Shown: piece after piece, positions 25,118 to 33,476 of the stretch
Layout: each line of letters starts with the position of its first letter
How positions within the stretch are numbered: position 1 is the first letter of the stretch
From: an uncultured Saprospirales bacterium
GTDB lineage: Bacteria; Bacteroidota; Bacteroidia; Chitinophagales; Saprospiraceae
Assembly: GCA_937864265.1 (NCBI GenBank)
Contig: CALMIR010000188.1
Location: 1-43,529 of the forward strand
DNA length: 43,529 bases
Reading direction: 5' to 3'
Translations under genes and position numbers: made by a program
Notes under the pieces: model-generated
Databases searched by the model: none
What the model saw: the letters and a program-made list of their open reading frames with translations, nothing else
Told to the model about the DNA's origin: nothing

Positions 25118-25151
25118 AAGCCTGGCTTTTGTGCAAAAAAGCCGGGCTTTT
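25118..25151. terminator. Bidirectional rho-independent terminator
   Basis: AAGCCTGGCTTTT (25118-25130) pairs with AAAAGCCGGGCTT (25137-25149) over a short loop, with one G-T wobble, and has T-runs on both strands. It separates convergent genes ending at 25085 (+) and 25160 (-). Confidence 0.85.
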
Positions 25152-25159
25152 ACTTTCCC

Positions 25160-25939
25160 TCACTTCCCCAACCAAACCTTAAACGCCGACACTCGTTCCC
25201 GGCTTACAGTGACCTCCTCGGGTTCTTTTGGGATTAAGTGCAGCTTCAGGCGATTGTTGAAATAAGGGTGAATTTCGCTGACACAGTGGACGCTGACGAT
25301 GAATTGGCGATTTACCCTAAACCAATCGTTGGGGTGGAGCATATTTTCCAACTCTTCCATGGTATATTCAACGATGTATTTTTGACCATTGCGACTTTTA
25401 AAGAAGTTGATCCGGCCCTCTGACCAAAAGTAGGCGATTTCTGCTACTTCTATGGAAACGTATTTTTGAAGGTGTTTGACCAGGAAGCGGGTTCGATAGG
25501 GTAGTGGCTGGCGCAGATCGTTGAGCGAAAGCAGCAGATTTTCGATGCTATTCGTCAGTGGATGGGCTTCGCGACTGTATTGGTTTTTTAAATCGCGATA
25601 TTTATTGATAGCTTGCGCTAAATCTTCTTTTTGAACAGGCTTGAGCAGGTAATCCACGCTATTCACTTTGAAAGCTTGCAGGGCGTATTCGTCATAGGAA
25701 GTGACAAAAATGACGGGGCTACTCACTTGTGTGCGCTGAAAAATTTCAAAACTTTGGCCATCTGATAGCTCTATATCCAGAAACAAAAGGTCGGGAGCTG
25801 GATTGGATTCCAACCACTCGACTGCATTTCTGATACTGCCGGCTGTTCCGACTATTTCGAGGTCTTTAGCGACTTCTGATAGCAGGCGCTCCAATTTTTT
25901 AACGGCTAGGGGTTCGTCTTCCACAATCAGTACTTGCAT
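25160..25939 (-). CDS. LytTR-family response regulator
   Basis: This is a 259-residue LytR/AlgR-type regulator. The receiver domain has the acidic pair (E7, D8), D55 in LFLDIELSDG and K100 in LLKPV. The LytTR DNA-binding domain covers about 145-259 (VSIEVAEIAYFWSEGRINFF...WFRVNRQFIVSVHCV). The gene follows two LytS-type kinase genes with a 14-bp gap, all on the minus strand, so the three form one transcription unit. Two perfect 12-bp direct repeats 21 bp apart upstream of the operon are a plausible binding site for this protein. Confidence 0.94.
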   Translation of the reverse strand: MQVLIVEDEPLAVKKLERLLSEVAKDLEIVGTAGSIRNAVEWLESNPAPDLLFLDIELSDGQSFEIFQRTQVSSPVIFVTSYDEYALQAFKVNSVDYLLKPVQKEDLAQAINKYRDLKNQYSREAHPLTNSIENLLLSLNDLRQPLPYRTRFLVKHLQKYVSIEVAEIAYFWSEGRINFFKSRNGQKYIVEYTMEELENMLHPNDWFRVNRQFIVSVHCVSEIHPYFNNRLKLHLIPKEPEEVTVSRERVSAFKVWLGK

Positions 25940-25953
25940 GATGTATGGGTTTT

Positions 25954-27036
25954 TTATGCGAAATTGGAATAAGCTGGTTTATGCTGCTGCTGATCCAGCA
26001 AAGGAAGCACGATAGTGAAAAAGCCGTGCTCTTGCAAGACCTCAAATCCTCGGACATTGAGCAGGGCATATCGCTGCCGTAAGTTATCCAAACCCACCCG
26101 ATTGGATTTTGCCCGGGCTGCTTTGGGTTGTAGGTTGTTTTGCACCAGTAGAGCTGGCTGATTAAGCTGATCCTTTCCTTCGTATATGCGAATGTGTAAG
26201 GGGTGGTCGGGGTTTACTTCGTTGTGTTTGACCGCGTTTTCAACTAAAATTTGCAGGGCCAAAGTGGGCAGTTTTTTATCCATCCATTTAGGGCTTACTT
26301 GTATATCCAGCGCAATACCCTTTTCGTGCCGGGTTTCCAATAGGTGAAAAAAGGAACGGATAAAGCGCAATTCATCTTTTACGCAATCCATTTCTTGTTC
26401 ATTGGAACGCAGCAAGTAGCGATAGACATTCGATAACTCATCTACAAAGGCTTCTGCTCGTTGCGGGTTTTCGGAAATGAGGGAAGACAACACGTTGAAG
26501 CTATTGAACAAAAAATGAGGGCTAATCTGGTTTTGCAGGCTTTGATATTGGGTCTCCAGTTGCAGTTGCTCTAAGCGATCGTTTTCCATTAGTATCGTTC
26601 GCCATTTTTGAAAATAAGAAATACCCTCGTAAATGGCAGCCAATGACATGATGGTGAGAAACCCAATGAACATCATGCTATAAAAGTCCTTTTCAGATGG
26701 CACCACATGGGTAAAATGCAGAAAAACAAGGATAAAATAAGTGGCTTTGGCAAAGCCTACCGTACAGGTCATGTAACCAATTACGCTCCAAAAAATGCGT
26801 TTGGGCCAATCTTCTATCTTTGGAAAAAGCGATAAACATTTGCGTCGTACCCAATGGCAACAAATTGGCGAAAGCACGGCCATGAAGAGCCATGGTGAAC
26901 TCATCTGAGCAAAATTCTTCCAGGAGTTAAAATACGCTTGACCATACAGGAAATAACAAAAAGCCATTAGCATGGGGGGGATGGCTAGTATTTCTATCCA
27001 AAATTTCCGAATAAAAAAGCGCGTATTAATTTTCAT
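25954..27036 (-). CDS. LytS-type sensor histidine kinase
   Basis: This 360-residue kinase has four hydrophobic segments in residues 1-145, then the His_kinase (LytS-type) domain. The phospho-acceptor is H174 in QISPHFLFNSFNVLSSLI. The ATP-binding part is complete, with N-box ILVENAVKHN (N267) and a G-box-like NRVGLDNLRQRYALL. The start overlaps the stop of the upstream kinase gene by four bases (ATGA). It should phosphorylate the LytTR regulator encoded immediately downstream. The signal is unknown; no periplasmic or cytoplasmic sensor domain beyond the membrane helices is visible. Confidence 0.93.
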   Translation of the reverse strand: MKINTRFFIRKFWIEILAIPPMLMAFCYFLYGQAYFNSWKNFAQMSSPWLFMAVLSPICCHWVRRKCLSLFPKIEDWPKRIFWSVIGYMTCTVGFAKATYFILVFLHFTHVVPSEKDFYSMMFIGFLTIMSLAAIYEGISYFQKWRTILMENDRLEQLQLETQYQSLQNQISPHFLFNSFNVLSSLISENPQRAEAFVDELSNVYRYLLRSNEQEMDCVKDELRFIRSFFHLLETRHEKGIALDIQVSPKWMDKKLPTLALQILVENAVKHNEVNPDHPLHIRIYEGKDQLNQPALLVQNNLQPKAARAKSNRVGLDNLRQRYALLNVRGFEVLQEHGFFTIVLPLLDQQQHKPAYSNFA

Positions 27037-28073
27037 AAAGACATGGATTTGGTGTAAATAGGTATAGAGAGGATCAAGTGTTTTTCATCGCTCTTTTTGT
27101 GAGCGCCGCTTTCCTGCAATTGCTGCCAGTCGTTGTCCGATTGGTCAAAACGGATGGCCTTTGGGCGGTGATTACCTACAATAGTGAGGGTATATTCCTG
27201 AATACACACCGTTATATCCAGTGGCAAATATTGGGTGCGTACAAAATAGTCAATAGCGTGTTGTAAAGTCAGGGTTGGAATCAAGTATTCCACTAGCTTA
27301 ACTTCTGCGCTTTGATCCGGCTGAGTTTCCTTTAATTTGGGCAATTGTAGGGAAAAAGCAGCTGAACCAAAGCGATTTTCCAATAAAAAGGCATAAGATT
27401 TAGCAAATTGCAGTTCTTCCCCTAACGGTACCAACTCTTCTCGCCCAGCCCGCAATAAATAACGATAAACCTTCGATAGCTCATCTACAAATCGTTCCGC
27501 CTGCGGCGCATTTTCACCAATTAATGCAGAAAGCGTGGTGAGCGAGTTGAATAAAAAATGCGGATTTACCCTGGTTTTAAGCGCATTCAGTTGTTGGCGG
27601 GCCTGTTCTTTTTTGAGTGTCTCGGATCGCAGTAAGGCTAGTCGGTAATTTTGAAAAAAGTACAAAGCTTCATAAATACTTCCAATGATGGCCCAAAAAA
27701 TAAATCCAGCTAACCAATTATTCAGGACATTCCACCAATACACTACTTTGTATGGAAAAATACCCAACCAATCTACCGTTAGTAAAATGGCTATTCTCCC
27801 AAAAAAAACAAAAACAGCAAAAATTAAGAAAGAAACCGCAATACGCTGAACGGTTTGACTAATAGTAGGCCATTTGCGTCGGATTTTCAACAGAAAAACG
27901 CGGCATATTTCCCAAGTTAGAGAGGCAAAGACCATCCCGATGAGCGATAGTTTCCACCAAATATCCCAACGCCCAGGATAGGATATGGGCATTTGCGCCA
28001 AGCAAGCCGCAGGCACTGATAAGGGGATTACTAAAATCCTCAGCCATTTGTCGTTGAGTGAATAGTCCGTCAT
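27033..28073 (-). CDS. LytS-like kinase paralogue with degenerate ATP-binding domain
   Basis: This 346-residue protein is a paralogue of the kinase encoded after it. It has four membrane segments and RVNPHFLFNSLTTLSALI with H172 kept. Its dimerisation region is still close to the partner (QAERFVDELSKVYRYLLR). From about residue 260 the similarity decays: where the partner has LPTLALQILVENAVKHN, this one has IPTLTLQHAIDYFVRTQ, so the N-box Asn is lost. No G-box exists in the remaining 70 residues. It is therefore unlikely to bind ATP and may be a pseudokinase that heterodimerises with the intact kinase. The ATGA overlap with that gene implies coupled synthesis. Confidence 0.85.
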   Translation of the reverse strand: MTDYSLNDKWLRILVIPLSVPAACLAQMPISYPGRWDIWWKLSLIGMVFASLTWEICRVFLLKIRRKWPTISQTVQRIAVSFLIFAVFVFFGRIAILLTVDWLGIFPYKVVYWWNVLNNWLAGFIFWAIIGSIYEALYFFQNYRLALLRSETLKKEQARQQLNALKTRVNPHFLFNSLTTLSALIGENAPQAERFVDELSKVYRYLLRAGREELVPLGEELQFAKSYAFLLENRFGSAAFSLQLPKLKETQPDQSAEVKLVEYLIPTLTLQHAIDYFVRTQYLPLDITVCIQEYTLTIVGNHRPKAIRFDQSDNDWQQLQESGAHKKSDEKHLILSIPIYTKSMSL

Positions 28074-28117
28074 ACAGGTGCGTTCAAGTTTTAAAATTAT
28101 GCATAAACCCGGAAATT

Positions 28118-28170
28118 CAAGACTAATATATGGTATGAATTGTCAAAAATGAGGTGTCAATTGTCAAAAA
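28118..28170 (-). promoter_or_regulatory. LytS/LytTR operon promoter with 21-bp-spaced direct repeats
   Basis: AATTGTCAAAAA occurs at 28138-28149 and again at 28159-28170, exactly 21 bp apart, which is the two-turn spacing typical of LytTR-domain sites. On the minus strand TTTG (28147-28144), inside the nearer repeat, precedes TAGTCTTG (28125-28118) by 18 nt, giving a promoter whose -33 box overlaps the site. The operon's ATG is at 28073. Confidence 0.6.
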
Positions 28171-28328
28171 ACATACCGGGAAGGCCAGCTACAATTCTGC
28201 GCTTCTTTAGCATTTGAGATGAATTAAAAAAAAGAATATTTACAATAAACCGAGATTTGTTAATAAATAATTGTGGGCAAATGGGAGGTAGTATTTAGCG
28301 TTACAGCTAAATAACAAAACAAATCGAA

Positions 28329-28934
28329 ATGAAAAGAACTATGCTCTTTGTTTGCTGCGCGTTCGCACTGATGAATGGATTGAATGCCCAGCTTCGATTA
28401 GGCCTGAAAGCAGGTACAAACCTCAGTTACTTTAGAGACATTTCCGCATCCGACGAATCCTTTAGAAGAACCCTCTTAGTAGGCCCACTTGGGGGATTCT
28501 GCATGCAAGTACCCGTATTTAAGCAGTGGTACTTCCATTCGGAGCTGCTCTACATCGAAAAGCATTTGGGTCTGTCATACCCAAGTTTAGACAGTGAAAG
28601 AACGATTGAAAAAGAGACCCTGGGCTATGTCGCTTTACCTGTATTCATGGAATGGAAATGGGCGGAAAAACTAAGCTGTGGGGCAGGTGCAGAATTTTCC
28701 TACGCGGCGTTGGATTTTGGAAAACGTTTCATATTGCATGACCAAGCTTTTGATGTCGCACTCTTGGGGCAAATTCGATACCAATTTGCGGAACGCATGG
28801 ATGCTACTTTTCGCTACACTCATGGATTGAATCCATCTTCTGAGGTCCTTTACGCAGATTATAATGGAGTAGAGGTGGAAAGGACACAATGGTTATTAGC
28901 CAGTTGGCAACTGTCATTGGGATGGTGGCTGTAG
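28329..28934 (+). CDS. Outer-membrane beta-barrel protein, PorT-like
   Basis: This 201-residue protein has a signal peptide ending near LNAQ and eight or so amphipathic strands, opening with RLGLKAGTNLSYF and closing with QWLLASWQLSLGWWL. It matches the small PorT-family (OMP_b-brl_2) barrels that are common in Bacteroidota and mostly of unknown role. It is divergent from the LytS/LytTR operon, with a 255-bp intergenic region that holds the LytTR-like repeats, so it could be a target of that system. No clear promoter of its own was found. Confidence 0.82.
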   Translation: MKRTMLFVCCAFALMNGLNAQLRLGLKAGTNLSYFRDISASDESFRRTLLVGPLGGFCMQVPVFKQWYFHSELLYIEKHLGLSYPSLDSERTIEKETLGYVALPVFMEWKWAEKLSCGAGAEFSYAALDFGKRFILHDQAFDVALLGQIRYQFAERMDATFRYTHGLNPSSEVLYADYNGVEVERTQWLLASWQLSLGWWL

Positions 28935-29058
28935 GTGCTTTGTGGTTGGAGCCGTAGCGAAGCCTGTAAGTAAGGAATAACCGAAAGGGTAAGTTTTCTG
29001 CGCAATTGGGCCTATTTCTGCCCATCCCCCAAAAATTATCAGAGAACGAATTCTTTTC

Positions 29059-29087
29059 GTAATGGCGGTTACGGTAATGGCAGTTAC
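29059..29087. repeat. Short tandem repeat before the ATPase gene
   Basis: GTAATGGCGGTTAC (29059-29072) is repeated with one change as GTAATGGCAGTTAC (29074-29087), a 15-bp period. It lies 24 bp before the start codon of the next gene; a regulatory role is possible but not shown. Confidence 0.6.
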
Positions 29088-29110
29088 AAAAAAAACAGTA
29101 TTTTTATGGC

Positions 29111-30421
29111 ATGAAATTCGTGAACCGCGAGAAAGAGCTAAATCTATTGGCCAGGGTTGGGCAAGCCAGTTTGATAAGATCGAAGATGACCATCTTGGCT
29201 GGCAGGCGGCGTATTGGCAAGACCCGACTCATTGTAGAAAGCCAAAAAGAATCGCGTTGCCTCTATTTTTTTGTTGCACGGAAGGAAGAGCGCTTACTTT
29301 GTGAAGAATTCGTAGGCCTCATGCGTGAGGTGTTGGGCATGAATATTTTTGGAGAAATCCATAAATTTAAGGATGTTTTTGCCCTGCTAATGGACTTTGC
29401 AGAAAGAGGAGCTATTACTTTGGTCATTGACGAATTCCAAGAATTTTTCCGTATCAATCCAGCGATTTACAGCGAGATGCAGGATATATGGGACCGGAAA
29501 AAAGAACATACACGCATGCATCTTATCCTTTGCGGGTCTATTTTTTCTATGATGAAAAAAATTTTTGAAGACAGTAGAGAACCGCTATTTGGGAGAGCCG
29601 ACGAGCGCCTGTATGTCAAGCCCTTTTCAGTAGAAACCCTGCAATCTACCCTTTTAGAATACGCTCCTAACCATACAGCGGAGGATCTGTTGCGCCTGTA
29701 TATGCTTACGGGGGGCGTTCCAAAGTATGTAGAATTGCTGGTAGATCGTATGGCATTTTCTGCTGATGCTATGCTAGATGAGGTATTGAGGGAGAACTCC
29801 CTTTTTTTAGATGAGGGAAAGAATGTACTCATTGAAGAATTTGGTAAGGAATATGCCACCTATTTTTCTATTTTAAGCTTACTGGCTTCTTCCAAAACCT
29901 CTCGTGGAGAAATCGAAAGTGTTCTTCAAAAAGATGTGGGCGGCTATTTGGCGCGGCTTGAAAACGAATACCAAGTCATCAAAAAAGTAATACCGATATT
30001 GGCAAAGCCCGGCACTCGTAGCATCAAATATGAAATCGAAGACAATTTTCTCCACTTTTGGTTTCGATTTATTTATAAAAACAAAGCCACGGTTGAAATT
30101 GGTAATTTTACGTATCTGCGTAAGCTTATTGAACGAGATGGGCTCACTTATAGCGGGCGATTTTTGGAAAAATATTTCAGAGAGAAACTGGCTTTAAGCG
30201 GCGAATGGTCAGAGGTTGGTACTTATTGGGAATCGGGCTTCAGCAACGAAATTGACATCGTGGCAATTAATCGCCTGGAACGCAAAGTATTATTTGCGGA
30301 AGTAAAGCGCAATCCTAGTCAGTATTCCAAGGCAGCCCTGGAGCAAAAAACGTATCAACTTCAAAGAACTTTTGCTGGATTCGACCTAATGTACCGTGGC
30401 TTTTCGATGGCAGATATGTAG
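29111..30421 (+). CDS. ATPase of the AAA_14/ATPase_2 type with DUF234 nuclease-like C-terminus
   Basis: The 436-residue protein starts with FVNREKEL, a hallmark of this archaeal-type ATPase family, then Walker A GRRRIGKT (31-38) and Walker B LVIDEFQEF (D107/E108). A winged-helix region lies in the middle (SSKTSRGEIESVLQKDVGGYLARLE). The C-terminal DUF234 part contains FSNEIDIVAIN and LFAEVKRN, the D...ExK pattern of a restriction-endonuclease-like fold. Such stand-alone ATPases are common in archaea and some bacteria, often near mobile or defence genes; their substrates are largely unknown. It has no operon partner here. Confidence 0.88.
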   Translation: MKFVNREKELNLLARVGQASLIRSKMTILAGRRRIGKTRLIVESQKESRCLYFFVARKEERLLCEEFVGLMREVLGMNIFGEIHKFKDVFALLMDFAERGAITLVIDEFQEFFRINPAIYSEMQDIWDRKKEHTRMHLILCGSIFSMMKKIFEDSREPLFGRADERLYVKPFSVETLQSTLLEYAPNHTAEDLLRLYMLTGGVPKYVELLVDRMAFSADAMLDEVLRENSLFLDEGKNVLIEEFGKEYATYFSILSLLASSKTSRGEIESVLQKDVGGYLARLENEYQVIKKVIPILAKPGTRSIKYEIEDNFLHFWFRFIYKNKATVEIGNFTYLRKLIERDGLTYSGRFLEKYFREKLALSGEWSEVGTYWESGFSNEIDIVAINRLERKVLFAEVKRNPSQYSKAALEQKTYQLQRTFAGFDLMYRGFSMADM

Positions 30422-30531
30422 TGCTTCAAACGCAGGCCACAGTCAGACCAGGCGGAGCGGATAAAAGTCAGCTACTTCATTTGCTTTTAACTTAAAGAAT
30501 TTTGTCAGCACAAAACCAAAGCCCGTTTTTT

Positions 30532-30563
30532 TTTGACCAGACAGGCCAAATGACCTAACTTCG
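30532..30563 (+). promoter_or_regulatory. Candidate promoter for the FG-GAP protein gene
   Basis: TTTG (30532-30535) is followed after 20 nt by TAACTTCG (30556-30563), one base from the -7 consensus. The implied leader before the ATG at 30673 is about 100 nt. The rest of the 251-bp gap (30422-30672) shows no supported gene. Confidence 0.5.
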
Positions 30564-30672
30564 CCTTTTAATATCGTGTAAAAATCAAGTTGTGAACGTT
30601 TGTAGGGAATTGCCGCCCAAACTTCACAAGTCATTTTTCTCTCGTTTCTTAATTAAATAGCGACGTTTCAAC

Positions 30673-32919
30673 ATGATCAGAATTGTCTCCTTTTTCCTTT
30701 GTATTGCCCTTGCTATACCGCTTTTTTCTCAACAACCCTTTGCCCGACTCAACCTCCCTTTCGAGATTTTTGGCCAACAATTGCCCTATCCTTTGACAGG
30801 CGGTTTGAATAACCCCCAGCTTTCGGCGGTTGACTTGAATCAGGATGGTAAATTGGACTTATTAGTTTTTGACCGTACCGGAAATGTATGGCTGACCTTT
30901 TTAAATGTAGGAACACCTGGCCAAAGCAGTTATACCTATGCCCCGGAATTTGAGTCGCGTTTTCCTGCACAGTTGAAAGACTGGGTGCTTTTGCGCGATT
31001 TTAATGGAGATGGCATTATGGATTTGTTTGCCCAATCTGATTTTCCGGGCATACAGGGCATCATGGTGTATCGCGGGTATTACGAAAACAACAAAATCGC
31101 CTTCGAGCGGGTCAATTTTGATAACGAACCGAACCTGATCTTTTTTAAACTGCCCAACAATACCTTTACCAATTTATTGGTGAGCAACGTCGATTACCCA
31201 GCCATTGACGATATGGATTGCGATGGCGATTTAGATATTCTGACTTTCAATGTGGCAGGTGGTTATGTGGAGCTATATACCAACCAGTCTTTAGAAAAGG
31301 GTTATGGCTTAGACAGTTTAATCTTCGAATTAATGGATAATTGCTGGGGGGGCTTTTTTGAGTTGAGTATTCAACAAGAAGTGGCGACATCCTCGTCGCC
31401 TGGCGATTGTTACAACCTACAGGGGGAAGGGGCCATTGCCGATCGGCATCCGGGTTCCACTTTACTCACTTTCGATGCGGACAACGATGGCGATAAAGAC
31501 CTGGTTTTAGGCGATATTACTTATGCTACGCTGAATTTTTTGACCAATGATGGCGATTGCGACTTGGCTTGGGTGGAGGAACAAGACACCGATTATCCCA
31601 GCTATGATGTCAGCGCAGATATTCCGGTTTTTCCAGTTGCTTTTCTCTTGGATTTGAATAATGACGGCTTAAAAGACCTAGCTGCTGCGCCCAATCCGAT
31701 CAATATTGCCGAGAACCACGAAGTGCTTTGGTTTTATGAAAATACAGGCAGCAATGAAGTACCTGTATTCAGCTATGTGCAAGACGATTTTTTGGTGGAA
31801 AACACCATCGACTTGGGAACTGGTGCCAGCCCGGCATTGGTGGATTACAACGCCGATGGCTTGTTGGACATTGTAGTAGGCAACCGAGGGTTATTTGAGC
31901 CTTTCGGAGAAAGGGATACCCGTTTGTTTTTATATAAAAACATCGGAAGCGCCAACGATCCGGCTTTCCGCTTGGAGGACGACAACTACCTCAATCTCAA
32001 TATATTTGATGATAATTATTCCTTTTCACCGACCTTTGGCGATTTGGATAACGACGGTGATTTGGATATTTTGGTAGGGGAGGAATTGGGGCGGCTCTTT
32101 TACGCAGAAAACACAGCCGGCGCGGGCAATCCAATGGCTTTTGGCCCCTGGCAGTATGGCTATAAAGACCTTTTTGTAAGTGGTGGTGCTTCGGTCAGTT
32201 CGCCCGCAATCGCCGACCTTAACCGCGATGGCTTGCCCGATATTATCGTCGGCGAGCGCACGGGCAATGTGAATTATTTTCAAAATATCGGTACGGCTAG
32301 CACACCAGTGTTTGATCCGAATCCTGAAAATGCGCCCAATACTTTTCTATTAGGTGGAATTGATACGCGGATCATCGGCTCCATCAGCGGCTATAGCGCT
32401 CCGGCTATTTACGATACGGGTGATGATTTTATTTTTGTGACTGGTTCTGAGGATGGCCATATTGAATTTCACAACCAGGTAGCGGGCAATATTTACGGCA
32501 ACTTTGTACAGCAGAGCGATGCTTTTGGTCAGATCAAAGTGGGCCGTTTAGCCAAGCCAGCCATTGCCGATTTGGATAATGACGGTTTGTTAGATATTGT
32601 AGTAGGCAACGAGCGCGGCGGCTTATCCGCTTACCGTACCAACGTGACGGTTGATGGACTCATTGCCACAAGAGCGGTGGAAAACAGCTTGGATATTCAG
32701 TTCTTTCCCAATCCGGCGCAAAGCATAGCCCATATCCAATTGCCTTTCGATGGAGACAAAACCCTGGAATTGTGGGATACACAAGGAAGATTGCTCAAAA
32801 GGGTGACGGTTCAAGAAAAGCAAGTGGAATGGCCCGTTTCCGAGTTGCCGGAAGGCGTTTATTGGTTGCGGGTGATGGCAGACGGCAAGCAGGGGGTTGT
32901 TAAGTTGGTTAAAGCTTAA
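30673..32919 (+). CDS. Secreted FG-GAP/VCBS-repeat protein with T9SS tail
   Basis: This 748-residue protein has a signal peptide (MIRIVSFFLCIALAIPLFSQ) and a series of beta-propeller blades with calcium-binding loops such as DLNQDGKLDLL, DFNGDGIMDLF, DMDCDGDLDIL, DLDNDGDLDIL and DLNRDGLPDII. The last ~75 residues (FFPNPAQSIAHIQL...GVYWLRVMADGKQGVVKL) form a type IX secretion sorting domain. It is expected on the cell surface or released, with a role in adhesion or binding, but no enzyme domain is visible. Confidence 0.92.
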   Translation: MIRIVSFFLCIALAIPLFSQQPFARLNLPFEIFGQQLPYPLTGGLNNPQLSAVDLNQDGKLDLLVFDRTGNVWLTFLNVGTPGQSSYTYAPEFESRFPAQLKDWVLLRDFNGDGIMDLFAQSDFPGIQGIMVYRGYYENNKIAFERVNFDNEPNLIFFKLPNNTFTNLLVSNVDYPAIDDMDCDGDLDILTFNVAGGYVELYTNQSLEKGYGLDSLIFELMDNCWGGFFELSIQQEVATSSSPGDCYNLQGEGAIADRHPGSTLLTFDADNDGDKDLVLGDITYATLNFLTNDGDCDLAWVEEQDTDYPSYDVSADIPVFPVAFLLDLNNDGLKDLAAAPNPINIAENHEVLWFYENTGSNEVPVFSYVQDDFLVENTIDLGTGASPALVDYNADGLLDIVVGNRGLFEPFGERDTRLFLYKNIGSANDPAFRLEDDNYLNLNIFDDNYSFSPTFGDLDNDGDLDILVGEELGRLFYAENTAGAGNPMAFGPWQYGYKDLFVSGGASVSSPAIADLNRDGLPDIIVGERTGNVNYFQNIGTASTPVFDPNPENAPNTFLLGGIDTRIIGSISGYSAPAIYDTGDDFIFVTGSEDGHIEFHNQVAGNIYGNFVQQSDAFGQIKVGRLAKPAIADLDNDGLLDIVVGNERGGLSAYRTNVTVDGLIATRAVENSLDIQFFPNPAQSIAHIQLPFDGDKTLELWDTQGRLLKRVTVQEKQVEWPVSELPEGVYWLRVMADGKQGVVKLVKA

Positions 32920-32949
32920 AGGACGGTAAGCGCTTCAAGGCAAGGCTGA

Positions 32950-32997
32950 GCGTGTGTGGCTTCATTACGCATTCAGTAGCATAGGTTTCACACACGC
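32950..32997. repeat. 9-bp perfect inverted repeat at the end of the NadR-type gene
   Basis: GCGTGTGTG (32950-32958) is the exact reverse complement of CACACACGC (32989-32997), with a 30-nt loop. The right arm lies inside the last codons of the kinase gene on the minus strand, between two convergent genes. It may act as a terminator structure, but there is no T-run. Confidence 0.45.
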
Positions 32998-33471
32998 CAA
33001 GCGTGCCTCAAGGGATCCCTCTAATTCCAAAAAAGACACCTTTTTTTTTCTTAACGCATTTAAGTAGTGCTTGTAGAGATATTCTCTTTCTTTGGGATGT
33101 TCCCTTAGGGGATCTTCCTGCCAGGGAATGTCAATGCCGCATAGCAGGTAGAGGTCGTAACGGCTTTGATTCCATTGCGCTTCTATCCAGGGATGACAAC
33201 GGCCATACTTGACTTCTGACCAAGTTTTCATCACCAACATGCCCGTATCGCAGAAGAGAAAGTCGGGTTGATAGGAAGACATAGCGTTTTCAAGCGCCAT
33301 TTGCCCCTGAGCAATAGCCAATAAGTCTTCTTCTTGGTAATTGCCAGCGGTTTTTTCTAAATATAAACGGGCGTATTCAGGCACCCAAATGCCGTTGTAG
33401 CGATGAGCCAGGGCTTTTGCCAGCGTGGTTTTGCCACTCGACTCCGGCCCTGTCAGCAGTATTTTTTTCAA
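32965..33471 (-). CDS. NadR-type ribosylnicotinamide-kinase-like P-loop protein
   Basis: The 168-residue protein carries Walker A GPESSGKT (8-15) at its start, followed by VPEYAR and FCDTGMLVM, the pattern of the nicotinamide-riboside kinase domain of NadR. The nucleotidyltransferase and repressor domains of full NadR are absent, so it is the stand-alone kinase form common in Bacteroidota. It starts 5 bp after the stop of the DUF3108 gene, so it is probably the last gene of a three-gene unit. Phosphorylation of nicotinamide riboside is the likely reaction, inferred from family. Confidence 0.85.
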   Translation of the reverse strand: MKKILLTGPESSGKTTLAKALAHRYNGIWVPEYARLYLEKTAGNYQEEDLLAIAQGQMALENAMSSYQPDFLFCDTGMLVMKTWSEVKYGRCHPWIEAQWNQSRYDLYLLCGIDIPWQEDPLREHPKEREYLYKHYLNALRKKKVSFLELEGSLEARLACVKPMLLNA

Positions 33472-33476
33472 ACTGA

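Noticed and set aside
29263-29859. Two minus-strand frames opposite the DUF234 ATPase
   Set aside because: Antisense shadows of a gene with clear Walker motifs.
30443-30634. 63-codon minus-strand frame in the gap before the FG-GAP gene
   Set aside because: No motif, start signal or partner; the region holds a plausible promoter on the other strand.
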